Below, piece after piece: positions 31,691 to 42,237 of a DNA stretch of 64,000 nucleotides; within the stretch, counting starts at the first letter, position 1; each line of letters opens with the position of its first letter. The stretch covers positions 1-64,000 of the forward strand of contig NW_027488566.1 in assembly GCF_050948215.1 (NCBI RefSeq), written 5' to 3'. The position numbers and the translations under genes are program-made. This DNA is from Halictus rubicundus. Taxonomy: Eukaryota; Arthropoda; Insecta; Hymenoptera; Halictidae. Below the pieces are notes generated by a model. That model was given only the letters and a program-made list of their open reading frames with translations, did no database searches and was not told the DNA's origin.

Positions 31691-32568
31691 GTGCGCTGGT
31701 AGGTACCGGTAACGGCGAGAGTCGGTCTGGTGCTGGTACTCCTCCCGGACGGAGCGGAACGTGAGCTACGGGCGTCTAGCCGGAGGTCCTCCTCGATTTC
31801 CTCGACTCGCTGTATTAGCTGGGCGGTGTCGCTGAATTCGCCGCGCCGGATATGCACGCGGAGCCCCGGGCGCATATTGTAATACAGCGTGTCGAGCTTT
31901 CGCTCGGTGGTATATCCCCCACGCCGGCGGATAAGAGTGACCATGGCGGTAACGAAGGTCCGGATCGGTTCGTTTAGGCCTTGTTGTCTTTCGGTAATCT
32001 GGCGGTCCAAGTTCCGGAGTTCCCGAGGCGGCAGGAAGTACCGTCGGAGCTGATCCTCGAGCTCTTCCCACGAGGAGATGGTTGGTACTATATCTCGGTA
32101 CCATAACTGAGCGTCCCCGCGAAGGAGCTCAGGGAACCCGTGTAACAACTGCTGGTCGGTCAGACGGTACGTCCCCTGTAGTTCCCGTACGCGCTCCAAA
32201 AATGCGTACGGGTCTCGCCCGTCGAAGTGGCAGTTCCATTTCCTCATATGGTCGAGGATTTGTGTGGTCGGTACGGTTGATTCGCAGACCGGCGGGACGG
32301 CTGGACGGAGGGGGGTCGATGCATCGTCCCCATCGAGCCCGTTGACCAGGTCGTTGTGGAATTCTTCCAGGTCCCGGGTCCGGTCGACCTCTTCTTTATA
32401 CCCGGGCTCATCCTCGGGTTTGTCCGAGTAGGCTTCGGGATTCCGGCGGACGTAGGCCACCAGCCTCTGCCTCAGCTGGACCACGGTGCCTCCGGTGCCG
32501 GTTCCAAGCTCGCGGAGCTCCTGCTTTAATTGCTCCTTAGTGAGCCGGTATACCCATGAGACTCCCAT
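31522..32568 (-). CDS. Gypsy gag with SAP-like start and zinc knuckle
   Basis: The 348-residue frame starts MGVSWVYRLTKEQLKQELRE, a SAP-like helix pair. It has the retrotransposon gag core (HFDGRDPYAFLERVRELQGT, ELLRGDAQLWYRD, YFLPPRELRNLDRQ), a C-terminal CWRCKRPGHDRFSC knuckle and a second Cys cluster (CSFCGQDDVLTKDCQC). It ends at 31522, overlapping pol in another frame, which suggests a frameshift or a separate pol product. The first ATG follows the primer-binding site by about 200 nt. Confidence 0.88.
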   Translation of the reverse strand: MGVSWVYRLTKEQLKQELRELGTGTGGTVVQLRQRLVAYVRRNPEAYSDKPEDEPGYKEEVDRTRDLEEFHNDLVNGLDGDDASTPLRPAVPPVCESTVPTTQILDHMRKWNCHFDGRDPYAFLERVRELQGTYRLTDQQLLHGFPELLRGDAQLWYRDIVPTISSWEELEDQLRRYFLPPRELRNLDRQITERQQGLNEPIRTFVTAMVTLIRRRGGYTTERKLDTLYYNMRPGLRVHIRRGEFSDTAQLIQRVEEIEEDLRLDARSSRSAPSGRSTSTRPTLAVTGTYQRTTHCWRCKRPGHDRFSCTNAAVRFCSFCGQDDVLTKDCQCHGRTNRTGNEPRAGPP

Positions 32569-32775
32569 GCTATCTCTTCGGGACGAGGCTTTCTCCTAAA
32601 AATGATACGGGATCGCGGCGCGGCGGTTACTGCGCGGAGTACATTAATTCGGCCGGAGAAAAGAGTTACGGAACGCGAGGTATTATTTACAATTTGCGTT
32701 GAACGGAAACGCGTAGCTTAAATCTAAATTCTTACTGAACTAAGTGTCGCTTCCTAATGCAAAAAAATACAGCCA

Positions 32776-32793
32776 GTCCCTGTTTGGGCGCCA
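32776..32793 (-). promoter_or_regulatory. Primer-binding site of the gypsy element (tRNA-Lys-like)
   Basis: On the minus strand the LTR end TTACA is followed directly by TGGCGCCCAAACAGGGAC. This differs by one base from the tRNA-Lys primer site known from lentiviruses and is similar to the site used by Osvaldo-type elements. Confidence 0.75.
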
Positions 32794-33790
32794 TGTAACG
32801 GTTGCGTTTTCCTTCGCGAGCGTTAGTCGTGGAAGGAAGGAGTTCTGTCCTCTCCTGGATTTGCTCAGCGGCCAGGGTCGGCGGAGAGGACAGCGGGTGA
32901 AATAATCGGAGACCCTTTTAGAATAAGTATATGTTTATTGCCGGCGGCGGCTCGCCCCGGGTAGTGCTGACGGTTCCCGGCTGGCGGGCCCCGGTGCGAC
33001 GGCTGGCTGTAATTAGCACGAAGAAACGGCACGTTATTCTAAACTTAACTTATCTTAAACCTAATACGCGCGGAAAATACGGCGGAACGCGGAGCGAGCA
33101 GGATTCGCTTATACGGCGGTAACGCGGAGCGAGCAGGATTCGCTAATACGGCGGTAACGCGGAGCGAGCAGGATTCGCTATTACGGCGGAAACGCGAAGC
33201 GAGCAGGATTCGCTAATACGGCGGTAACGCGGAGCGAGCAGGATTCGCTATTACGGCGGAAACGCGAGCGAGCAGGATTCGCTATTACGGCGGGAACGCG
33301 AAGCGAGCAGGATTCGCTATTTTTGCGCGGCGGTAACGCGAGGGAGCGGGATTCGCTATTACGGCGGGAACGCGAAGCGAGCGGGATTCGCTATTTTGTG
33401 CGGCGGTAACGCGAGCGAGCAGGATTCGCTATTACGGCGGGAACGCGAAGCGAGCAGGATTCGCTATTTTGCGCGGCGGTAACGCGAGCGAGCGGGATTC
33501 GCTATTACGGTGGGAACGCGAAGCGAACGGGATTCGCTATTACGACGGGAACGCGAATCGAGCAGGGTTCGCTAATTTTGTACGGCGCGATGCGAAGGAT
33601 TCCTCGGATTCCGTATCTACGGGTGGTCGGTAGGAACCACCGCGGCTCGGCGAGATTCTAGTGGACTGGTGTTTCCTCACTGGCGGCCGAGCGCACGGTG
33701 GCCGCGAATCCACTCCGACTCCGGACCGACGGGACGCCCCACTCGTCGTCCCCAAATCAGATCGCGGTGGGGGGTCGCTCGCACCCGGAC
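32794..33790 (-). repeat. Right LTR (5' LTR) of the gypsy element, part 1
   Basis: This matches 25744-26730, with a minisatellite at 33080-33570 that differs in unit number. It stops at CACCCGGAC, where the CMC transposon begins, and the LTR resumes at 48880. Confidence 0.9.
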
Positions 33791-33802
33791 CCCAGATAGC
33801 AC

Positions 33803-34135
33803 AGAGACGTCTTAAAGACGTCTTAAAGACGTCTGTCGATGGACATTCAGACGTCTTAAAGACGTCTTGAATGTCCTACGAACGTCTTCCGAACGTCTTG
33901 TGAACGTCTCTGGAACGTCTTTGTTATAAAACTGTACGTCTTAAAGACGTCTTTAAAACGTCTGTTAGACGTCTTTAAGACGTCTGTTAGACGCCTTTAA
34001 AATGTCTGTTAGACGTCTTTAAGACGTCTTTAAAACGTCTGTCAGACGCCTTTAAAACGTCTGTTAGACGTCTTTAAGACGTCTTTAAAACGTCTGTCAG
34101 ACGTCTTTAAGACGTCTCGAAACAAAGGTCTTTAA
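33803..34135. repeat. Left subterminal GACGTC-rich array of the CMC transposon
   Basis: Over 15 copies of short palindromic units such as AGACGTCTTTAAGACGTCT, with spacers GTTA and GTCA, lie directly inside the terminal repeat. Subterminal repeats of this kind are transposase-binding sites in CACTA-type elements. That role is inferred here. Confidence 0.85.
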
Positions 34136-34547
34136 GACGTTCATAAATTTTAGTAAAATGTAATTAAAGAGGGATTAAATAGGGATTAATTAGGGATTGG
34201 GAGAGAAAAATTTTTAAAGAAAAACGAGTTCAAAGTATATTCATTTTATTATCAAGCTCAAACAAATAATACTACATAAAGTTAAACTTAAAATTAAACA
34301 CACTTAAACAAATAATACTATTTAAAGATAAACTTAAAATTAACATTAAACAAGTTAAACGAATAATACAACATAAACTTAATATCAATCAATTAGTTTA
34401 TTTGATCCCCTCAGGGTTACAAATTCATACCCTTCCCCTCACTTAAACCTAAATCGCTCTTAACCTAATTACATCTAACGCCGCACCCTACTCGCCAGAA
34501 CATAAACTTAATATTAAATAAGTTAAAGTTAAGCTTAAAAGTAAAAC
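34136..34547. other. AT-rich segment inside the CMC transposon
   Basis: It holds an imperfect tandem repeat of about 66 bp (AACAAATAATACTAC followed by AAACTTAAAATTAAACA) in 34258-34380. No gene is seen. Confidence 0.5.
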
Positions 34548-35405
34548 TAAAATTAAAATTAAAATTAAAATTAAAATTAAAATTAAAATTAAAATTAAAA
34601 TTAAAATTAAAATTAAAATTAAAATTAAAATCGAAATCGAAATCGAAATCGAAATCGAAATCGAAATCGAAATCGAAATCGAAATCGAAATCGAAATCGA
34701 AATCGAAATCGAAATCGAAATCGAAATCGAAATCGAAATCGAAATCGAAATCGAAATCGAAATCGAAATCGAAATCGAAATCGAAATCGAAATCGAAATC
34801 GAAATCGAAATCGAAATCGAAATCGAAATCGAAATCGAAATCGAAATCGAAATCGAAATCGAAATCGAAATCGAAATCGAAATCGAAATCGAAATCGAAA
34901 TCGAAATCGAAATCGAAATCGAAATCGAAATCGAAATCGAAATCGAAATCGAAATCGAAATCGAAATCGAAATCGAAATCGAAATCGAAATCGAAATCGA
35001 AATCGAAATCGAAATCGAAATCGAAATCGAAATCGAAATCGAAATCGAAATCGAAATCGAAATCGAAATCGAAATCGAAATCGAAATCGAAATCGAAATC
35101 GAAATCGAAATCGAAATCGAAATCGAAATCGAAATCGAAATCGAAATCGAAATCGAAATCGAAATCGAAATCGAAATCGAAATCGAAATCGAAATCGAAA
35201 TCGAAATCGAAATCGAAATCGAAATCGAAATCGAAATCGAAATCGAAATCGAAATCGAAATCGAAATCGAAATCGAAATCGAAATCGAAATCGAAATCGA
35301 AATCGAAATCGAAATCGAAATCGAAATCGAAATCGAAATCGAAATCGAAATCGAAATCGAAATCGAAATCGAAATCGAAATCAAAATCAAAATCAAAATC
35401 AAAAC
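34548..35405. repeat. Hexanucleotide array (AAAATT)n-(GAAATC)n
   Basis: About 13 units of AAAATT (34550-34630) change into about 125 near-perfect units of GAAATC (34631-35380), then a few AAAATC units. The minus strand is open through it only because no stop arises in the hexamer (Asp-Phe or Ile-Ser repeats), so it is not counted as a gene. Confidence 0.95.
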
Positions 35406-35561
35406 AAAACTTAAAATTTCTTTTGTATGGCATTCTTTCGGTCGGCCGCCCTCTTCAACCATAGTTGAATGGCTACTTCGGTGTCTCGCCGATTGCCGTT
35501 TATTTTCGCCCTTTCTGCAGCACCTTGAATAAGAGTTTCTTTTTTTAGTGATTTGCATATG

Positions 35562-36117
35562 TGTTTGGGATTGGCTGCGCGTGGCGTCAGATCTCGAACG
35601 CGAGATCCACCGCGCCGCCCCGCTATTGGCAGGTGCTATTGTCGCCGCGAGATCGACGGTCGATCGACGACGAGTCGTCCCATAGGCTGCCACCGCCGGA
35701 TCGATTATCGACGCCGCTATTAGAATTCTAATTGGCCCGGGTTCAAATTCCGCCAAATCATCATTCCGGCGGTGATAGAAACCGCTCGCGACTCGTCGAC
35801 GATCAGATCGTTTGTTCATCTCTCAACGTCAACATCGCGAAATAGTTCTCAAATCGTTAAATAGTAGCTCAGACGTCGCGCGTCGTGGGACCGGTCTAGC
35901 TATATCATTTCGGTTTCGGGATTCTCCTCAGCTCAGCGGAGAATAATCATAAACTCTCTCGGTTTCACACATTTATTGTAACCTGAAGTCCAACCGGTGG
36001 GCTTCACATTGTACATATTCCTTGTAAATTTACTCAGTGTAAGTGACGGCCGTTCGACGGTAGAATAAAGTGCTAGTCCCGTACAGCATAATTTATTTTC
36101 CGTCCCAATCCGTAACA
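35562..36117 (+). repeat. 5' LTR of the Pao element
   Basis: It begins TGTTTGGGATTGGCTG and ends CAATCCGTAACA. An AATAAA-like signal (AGAATAAAGTGC) occurs near 36063. It is followed by the primer-binding site. Confidence 0.95.
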
Positions 36118-36140
36118 TTGGTCCTTCGAGCCGGATTCAG
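36118..36140 (+). promoter_or_regulatory. Primer-binding site of the Pao element (tRNA-Tyr-like)
   Basis: The sequence TTGGTCCTTCGAGCCGGATT follows the LTR end and is complementary to the acceptor end of insect tRNA-Tyr as I recall it. Confidence 0.65.
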
Positions 36141-36214
36141 TGCTGCAGTCCACTGAAAAGTGAACAGTTAATACTTCGTGACCTTAGTGTAAGTTTGAAT
36201 TCGTGAACCAAACA

Positions 36215-39200
36215 ATGGCTGACCTTGTGGGAAATCAACGGATCATCGGCCAACGGATCTCCCGAATCGTTGTAAACCTGAAGAAGCGAGGAAAAGCCAA
36301 CATCTCCATGGGAATGCTGCAAGCTGGCCTTAGCACGCTGCAAGAGCTGTGGGCTGATTTTCGGAAGGGAGATTCTCTCGTTAGAGCCGCAGCTGAGACG
36401 GACACGAAGGTTCGGGAAAGCTCATACCTCAAGGCCGATGAGTACGAGGACGTCCAGCTGGATTTCATCGAACAGTCTGGATTGTTGCGAGACATGATAT
36501 CAGAGCTGAAGGCCGCGGCGACCGTTAAGGAAGCAACAAATTCAAACGCAACGGCAGGCGAGACGACCTCCGCAAGGTCACGCGCAGTGTTGCCCAAGAT
36601 GTCTCTTCCAACGTTCGACGGACAGTACAAGGACTGGCCTCCGTTTCGCGATCTATTTACGTCGCTTATCATTGCGGACGCTTCTCTCTCTCCGGTCGAG
36701 CGTCTCCATTATTTAAAGGGATGCATGAAGGGCAGCGCAGCGTCCCTACTGAAGAACGTCAAGACGACCGCTGAGAATTTCCAAGTCGCCTGGGAGAAGC
36801 TGGAGGATCGCTTCGAGAATCGACGGTTGCTAGTACAGGCTCAAATCCGACTGCTGACGAAGCTCCCTCCGGTCCATAAGGAGTCCTCCGCCGAGATGCA
36901 GCGGCTTTTCGACGAGACCTTCGACGCCGTCGATGCTCTGGCCAATCTGGATCGTCCGGTCACCAACGCCACAGATTGGATCGTCGAACTAACCGTCGAG
37001 CGGCTTGACCGGCAGTCGCGGCGTGAGTGGGAGGAGTCGGTGAAGTTCTGTAAAGAATTACCCACGCTGGAGCAACTGAAGACCTTCATGATCGGTCGCA
37101 TACAAACCTGCGAAGCATTAGAGGCCCCCCAGTCGGAAGGTACAGCACCCCGGAAAACCTCGCAGGCCCGGGGCTTCAAGGTGCACCAGGTGTCCAAGGT
37201 TGGCGCTGCCGGGAGGTCCTGCTGTCTTTGCCAGGACCAGCATTACATCCAGAACTGCCGACAATTCCGCGATCAGACTCCCGCCGAGCGCAAGGACACG
37301 GTCCGAAGACTGAGCCTGTGCTTAAACTGCCTCGGCAACCACCAAGCGCACGATTGCAAGTCTGCTAAACGCTGCCAGCGGTGCGAGGGGAAACACCACA
37401 CGATGATTCACGATGCAGCTCCACCCGCTCAGGAGAATAGCTCAGCTGGAATTCACGTGCAGCAGGTGTCCACGCCCGTAAGTAGTTCCGCGGTTATTCT
37501 CGGTACCGCTCGGGTGTCAGTTCTAGGTCCGCTTGGTCACCGCAGTCTTGTCCGAGTACTCATAGACCCCGGAAGCGAAGTCTCACTAGTCTCCGAAGCA
37601 CTGACGCAGCGGCTTGGCCTCCGGAGAAATCAGGCCCGTATTCCTCTTCGCGGAGTCGGCCGCTCAAGGGCTCAGTTTACCCGGGGGAAGACGGAGCTGA
37701 CCATCTGGACTCATCACGGGCAGGAGACACCGTTAAGGATTCAGGCCTACGTGATCTCCGAACTCTCGACGTATCAGCCTAGGCATCTACCATCGCCCGG
37801 CGGCTGGCCTCACATTCAGGGGCTGAAATTGGCTGACCCGGGCTTCCATCACTCCGATCCGGTCGACATTCTCCTGGGAGCCGAGTCCTACGGCCTCATA
37901 CTCCTCGAAGGTGTCAAGAAGGGGCCCCCACACACGCCAGTTGCTCAGGAAACCCTCTTCGGCTGGATCTTGACAGGAGGATCCCAGTCGGCGAGCTGCA
38001 GGGGTTCAGCGGATCGGGTCGAGGCCCCCGTTCACCACTGCCGAGTAGATCGAGAGCTGATGGCCTCCTTGTCTAGGTTCTGGGAGCAAGAAGAGATCGA
38101 GGTGTCGATTCCTGTCACGGAGGAGGACCGCAGAGCCGAGGACCACTTCGCCGCGTCCTACAATCGGCAGCCAGATGGACGGTTCATGGTGCGTTTGCCG
38201 TTCAAGACCCGACCGGAGTTGGGAGAATCCAGGCGCACCGCCGTGCGGACACTTGACGGCCTGAGCTCCAAGTTTCGTCGTTCCACGGAGTTCAGGGTAG
38301 CTTACCAAGACTTCCTGGCCACCTACGAGGCGCTTGGGCACATGTCCTCGACATCTCCCGCTCATGTGAACACCTACTACCTTCCTCATCACGGGGTGCT
38401 GCGGGAGAGCAGCACTACGACCAAACTGAGGGTAGTTTTTAACGGCTCCATGCCCTCGTCGAACGGGAAGTCTATCAACGACTTCCTCCTCCGGGGCCCG
38501 AACCTGCTACCGAATCTGGCGGACGTGCTGCTGAAGTGGCGTCGGCACCGATTCGTCTTCTCTGCTGACATAGAGAAGATGTACCGGCAGATTCTCGTTC
38601 ATCCCGAGGACCGACGGTGGCAGAGGATCGTGTGGAGACCTGCACAACGGGAAGGCATCGTAGATTACGAGCTGAGTACCGTAACCTACGGGCTCGCCTG
38701 TGCTCCTTACCTGGCTATTCGCTGCCTGCACCAACTCGCCCAACTGGAAGAGCATCGGTACCCTCGAGGCTCGCAGGCCGTCCAGAGGGACATCTACATG
38801 GACGACGTCCTCACCGGAGCTGACTCCCTTCCCGAGGCTCGGAGCAAGCAGCAGGAAATTCGAGAACTCCTCATTGCGGGCGGATTTCCTCTTCGGAAGT
38901 GGGCAGCCAACTCAAGGGAACTCCTGGAAGGACTCTCCCCCGAGGAACGGAAGGGGATAGTCGAATGGGACTCTCCTACGTCTCACAGCGTCCTAGGTAT
39001 CCGCTGGCTCCCGTCATTGGATTGCTTTCAGGTCTCCGCTGCCGCCTCGACCCGAAACTCAGGATATACAAAGCGATCTGTGCTCAGCGGTACTGCTCAG
39101 CTATTCGACCCGCTCGGCTGGCTAGCCCCGGTCACGATCGTCGCCAAGGTCCTGATGCAGTCCTTATGGCTCCTGAAGGTTGACTGGGACGCACCACTGC

Positions 39201-39682
39201 CCGACAAGGAGGAACTTCTCTGGCAGAAGTTCCAACAGCAGCTGCCGACACTCCAAACCGTCAGCGTCCCTCGATGGCTCGGAATCCGCGGGCCCCACCA
39301 GGCGCTCGAGATCCACGGGTTCGCCGACGCATCGGAGCGCGCCTACGCTGCCGTCGTATACTCCCGCACTGTCAACGAGGAGGGAGCAGCTACCGTCTCG
39401 TTGATCGTCGCCAAATCGAGGGTCGCGCCGCTCAAACGAGTCTCGCTGCCCCGACTAGAGCTCTGCGCCGCCTTCCTTCTAGCTCGACTCGTCCAGCACG
39501 TTAGCAAGGTGCTCGACCTGCAGGATGCCGACCTACACCTCTGGAGCGACTCTTCGGTGGCCCTCAGCTGGATTCAGGGTCATCCTTCCCGCTGGCCTAC
39601 ATACGTTGCGAGTCGCAGAAATTCAGCGGATGACGCCCTTCGCCAAGTGGCATCACGTCCGCAGCGCGGAGAACCCGGCTGA
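36215..39682 (+). CDS. Pao gag-pol, first part: gag, zinc knuckles, protease, RT, RNase H start
   Basis: The start ATG at 36215 matches the gag start of the other Pao copy. Gag carries the DUF1759-type segment LPTFDGQYKDWPPFRDLFTS and the knuckles CCLCQDQHYIQNC and CQRCEGKHHTMIH. The protease has RVLIDPGSEVSLVSEALT, with Pro where most families have Ser or Thr. The reverse transcriptase has LRVVFNGSMPSSNGKSINDF, FVFSADIEKMYRQILVHPED and the active site YMDDVLTGAD. The RNase H start (IHGFADASERAYAAVVYSR) follows. The frame is lost near 39610, inside RNase H, and continues in another frame at 39614 onward. One frameshift disables this copy unless it is an assembly error. Confidence 0.92.
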   Translation: MADLVGNQRIIGQRISRIVVNLKKRGKANISMGMLQAGLSTLQELWADFRKGDSLVRAAAETDTKVRESSYLKADEYEDVQLDFIEQSGLLRDMISELKAAATVKEATNSNATAGETTSARSRAVLPKMSLPTFDGQYKDWPPFRDLFTSLIIADASLSPVERLHYLKGCMKGSAASLLKNVKTTAENFQVAWEKLEDRFENRRLLVQAQIRLLTKLPPVHKESSAEMQRLFDETFDAVDALANLDRPVTNATDWIVELTVERLDRQSRREWEESVKFCKELPTLEQLKTFMIGRIQTCEALEAPQSEGTAPRKTSQARGFKVHQVSKVGAAGRSCCLCQDQHYIQNCRQFRDQTPAERKDTVRRLSLCLNCLGNHQAHDCKSAKRCQRCEGKHHTMIHDAAPPAQENSSAGIHVQQVSTPVSSSAVILGTARVSVLGPLGHRSLVRVLIDPGSEVSLVSEALTQRLGLRRNQARIPLRGVGRSRAQFTRGKTELTIWTHHGQETPLRIQAYVISELSTYQPRHLPSPGGWPHIQGLKLADPGFHHSDPVDILLGAESYGLILLEGVKKGPPHTPVAQETLFGWILTGGSQSASCRGSADRVEAPVHHCRVDRELMASLSRFWEQEEIEVSIPVTEEDRRAEDHFAASYNRQPDGRFMVRLPFKTRPELGESRRTAVRTLDGLSSKFRRSTEFRVAYQDFLATYEALGHMSSTSPAHVNTYYLPHHGVLRESSTTTKLRVVFNGSMPSSNGKSINDFLLRGPNLLPNLADVLLKWRRHRFVFSADIEKMYRQILVHPEDRRWQRIVWRPAQREGIVDYELSTVTYGLACAPYLAIRCLHQLAQLEEHRYPRGSQAVQRDIYMDDVLTGADSLPEARSKQQEIRELLIAGGFPLRKWAANSRELLEGLSPEERKGIVEWDSPTSHSVLGIRWLPSLDCFQVSAAASTRNSGYTKRSVLSGTAQLFDPLGWLAPVTIVAKVLMQSLWLLKVDWDAPLPDKEELLWQKFQQQLPTLQTVSVPRWLGIRGPHQALEIHGFADASERAYAAVVYSRTVNEEGAATVSLIVAKSRVAPLKRVSLPRLELCAAFLLARLVQHVSKVLDLQDADLHLWSDSSVALSWIQGHPSRWPTYVASRRNSADDALRQVASRPQRGEPG

Positions 39683-41411
39683 CTGCGCTTCCCGAGGCCT
39701 GTATCCTTCGGAGCTTCCGAGCTTCGATCTGTGGTGGCGAGGACCCGGATGGCTCACATCACCCGGCCACCCTCGGGCCTCATCGGATCCGGAGGCTAGC
39801 GACGAGGGAGCTGAACTCGCAGTGCACCACGTTGTTCGCAGGTTGGAGAGCCCATCCGGTTCCATGATCGAGCGGTTCTCTAACCTGACTCGCCTGCTCC
39901 GAGTCCTGGCCTGGTGTCGTCGTTGGATTCCTGGAAGGAGAAACGGAGAGTCAACCCTCTCAGCCTCGGAAGTACACACGTGCCAACTCACCCTTTTGCG
40001 GCAGGAGCAGGCTTCACATTTCGAGGAGGAGATTCGGGCGCTCAGGAAGGGCCAACCAGTCCCAGCCAAGAGCCGGTTAGCTAAACTCAGCCCGTTTATG
40101 GATGCAGACGGAGTGCTGCGTGTTGGAGGCCGCCTTCAGGTCGCCAACCTCGCCTATGACAGGACGCATCCCGCCATACTCCCCGATGACTCACCCTTGG
40201 CCAGGTTGTGGGTTGACGCGGCTCACAGGCGATGCCTCCATGGGGGGACTCAACTGACGCTCGCCACTCTGCGGCAGGAGTGCTGGATACTCAAGGGTCG
40301 GCCAATGGTCAAGTCCTGTATCAGGCGATGTATCACCTGCATACGCTGGAGAGGACAAACGGCGTTAACAAAAATGGGAAACTTGCCGGTAACTCGAGTG
40401 ACTCCATGTCGTCCCTTTTTCAGGTCTGGGATTGATTACGCGGGACCAATCCAGCTCCGAGCCGGTCGTGGCCGTGGTCAGCGTACCTCGAAGGGATACA
40501 TCGCTGTCTTCATCTGCCTTTCCACGAAGGCTGTGCATCTGGAAGCTGCGTCCGACGGGTCCACCGATGCATTCCTGGGCGCTCTACGGCGGTTCACGGC
40601 ACGGCGAGGGCGCTGCGCCCAATTGTACAGCGACTGCGGGCGGAATTTCGTCGGTGCCAACCACGAGCTCCGGGCACTTCTTCGAGAAGCAGGGAACCAG
40701 GGGGAAGGCCATTTCGCCGCAGCCTCTCGTGAAGGCATCCGCTGGAAATTCAATCCCCCATCGGCTCCACACTTCGGCGGAATCTGGGAGGCTGCCGTGA
40801 AGTCCGTGAAGCACCACCTCCGCAGGATCATCGGCGAGCAGCGACTGACCTTCGAGCAGCTGACCACGCTCCTGACCGGTATCGAGGCTTGTCTCAATTC
40901 CAGGCCCTTAATGCCCTTGTCCGACGACCCGGAGGACCCAGTGGCTCTTACACCTGGGCACTTCCTGATCGGAGAACCGCTTACGGCGATCCCGGAGCCC
41001 AGCCTCGCGGACCTTCCCGCGTCTCGCTTAAACCGGTGGCAACTCGTGCAGCAGATGCAGCAGCATTTCTGGAAGCGCTGGTCTCGGGAATATCTAAACT
41101 CGCTGCAACCTCGAGTCAAATGGCTCCAGGATAAGGCCCGGATCAAGGCCGGAGCTCTTGTTTTAATTAAAAGCGAAATTCTTCCGCCTACGCAGTGGCC
41201 GCTTGCTCGCGTCGTAACCGTGCACCCGGGAACAGACGCTTCAATTCGAGTCGCGACAGTTCGCACCGGCACGTCGCAATTCCTCCGGCCGGTGCACAAA
41301 CTAATTCCCTTGCTGCCACCGGACGATGGGGAAGGGGGTACGAGCGAGGCCTCCGAGACTGACCGGATGAGCGGTTCTCCCGATCCTCGCCTACAACGAA
41401 ATTCACAGTAG
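39614..41411 (+). pseudogene. Pao pol, second part: RNase H end and integrase
   Basis: Coherent sequence resumes after the frameshift with RVAEIQRMTPFAKWHHVRSA. The integrase zinc region is HRRCLHGGTQLTLATLRQE followed by CITCIRW. The core has SGIDYAGPIQLRAGRG, TKAVHLEAASDGSTDAFLGA, LYSDCGRNFVGANHEL and an FGGIWEAAVKSVK segment, supplying the Asp, Asp and Glu. The Pao-type tail has TPGHFLIGEPL and WSREYLNSLQPRVKW. The stop at 41411 is about 240 bp before the 3' LTR. Confidence 0.92.
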
Positions 41412-41649
41412 GCACATTTTAGGTTAAGTTCACTCTAGGCTAATGGTTCAACTCATCCGCCCATTGTAATTAGAATTCACTCACCTCATTAATGCACTTC
41501 ATCCTCACTGTACATTCACCTCATCTTCACTTGATTCACTGTAAATTTCCATTTTTTCACGCACGACACATTGTTCACTCTACTCCGCCACTCGTTGCCG
41601 ATCCATTCATGCTGCGCAGTTTCGTCAATGAATGACGAGGCGGGCGGAA
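41412..41649 (+). other. 3' untranslated part of the Pao element
   Basis: This short AT-rich stretch lies between the pol stop and the LTR. It ends in the purine-rich sequence GACGAGGCGGGCGGAA directly before the LTR, the likely polypurine tract. Confidence 0.7.
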
Positions 41650-42205
41650 TGTTTGGGATTGGCTGCGCGTGGCGTCAGATCTCGAACGCGAGATCCACCG
41701 CGCCGCCCCGCTATTGGCAGGTGCTATTGTCGCCGCGAGATCGACGGTCGATCGACGACGAGTCGTGCCATAGGCTGCCACCGCCGGATCGATTATCGAC
41801 GCCGCTATTAGAATTCTAATTGGCCCGGGTTCAAATTCCGCCAAATCATCATTCCGGCGGTGATAGAAACCGCTCGCGACTCGTCGACGATCAGATCGTT
41901 TGTTCATCTCTCAACGTCAACATCGCGAAATAGTTCTCAAATCGTTAAATAGTAGCTCAGACGTCGCGCGTCGTGGGACCGGTCTAGCTATATCATTTCG
42001 GTTTCGGGATTCTCCTCAGCTCAGCGGAGAATAATCATAAACTCTCTCGGTTTCACACATTTATTGTAACCTGAAGTCCAACCGGTGGGCTTCACATTGT
42101 ACATATTCCTTGTAAATTTACTCAGTGTAAGTGACGGCCGTTCGACGGTAGAATAAAGTGCTAGTCCCGTACAGCATAATTTATTTTCCGTCCCAATCCG
42201 TAACA
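41650..42205 (+). repeat. 3' LTR of the Pao element
   Basis: It matches the 5' LTR at all but one base by eye, and is followed by the target duplication ATATG. Confidence 0.95.
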
Positions 42206-42237
42206 ATATGAATCATCGTTATTATAGCAATACCAAA

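Larger units (their letters stand above)
35562..42205 (+). mobile_element. Full-length BEL/Pao LTR retrotransposon
   Basis: Two 556-bp LTRs (35562-36117 and 41650-42205) are flanked by the 5-bp direct repeat ATATG (35557-35561 and 42206-42210). By eye the LTRs differ at only one base (C at about 35679, G at about 41767), so the insertion is young. It carries a gag-pol with one frameshift. It lies inside the CMC transposon, just past the end of its DUF4806 gene. Confidence 0.95.

Noticed and set aside
34465..35819. Very long minus-strand frames encoding Asp-Phe or Ile-Ser repeats
   Set aside because: They arise only from the GAAATC hexamer array, which has no stop in these frames. No start context or domain supports a gene.
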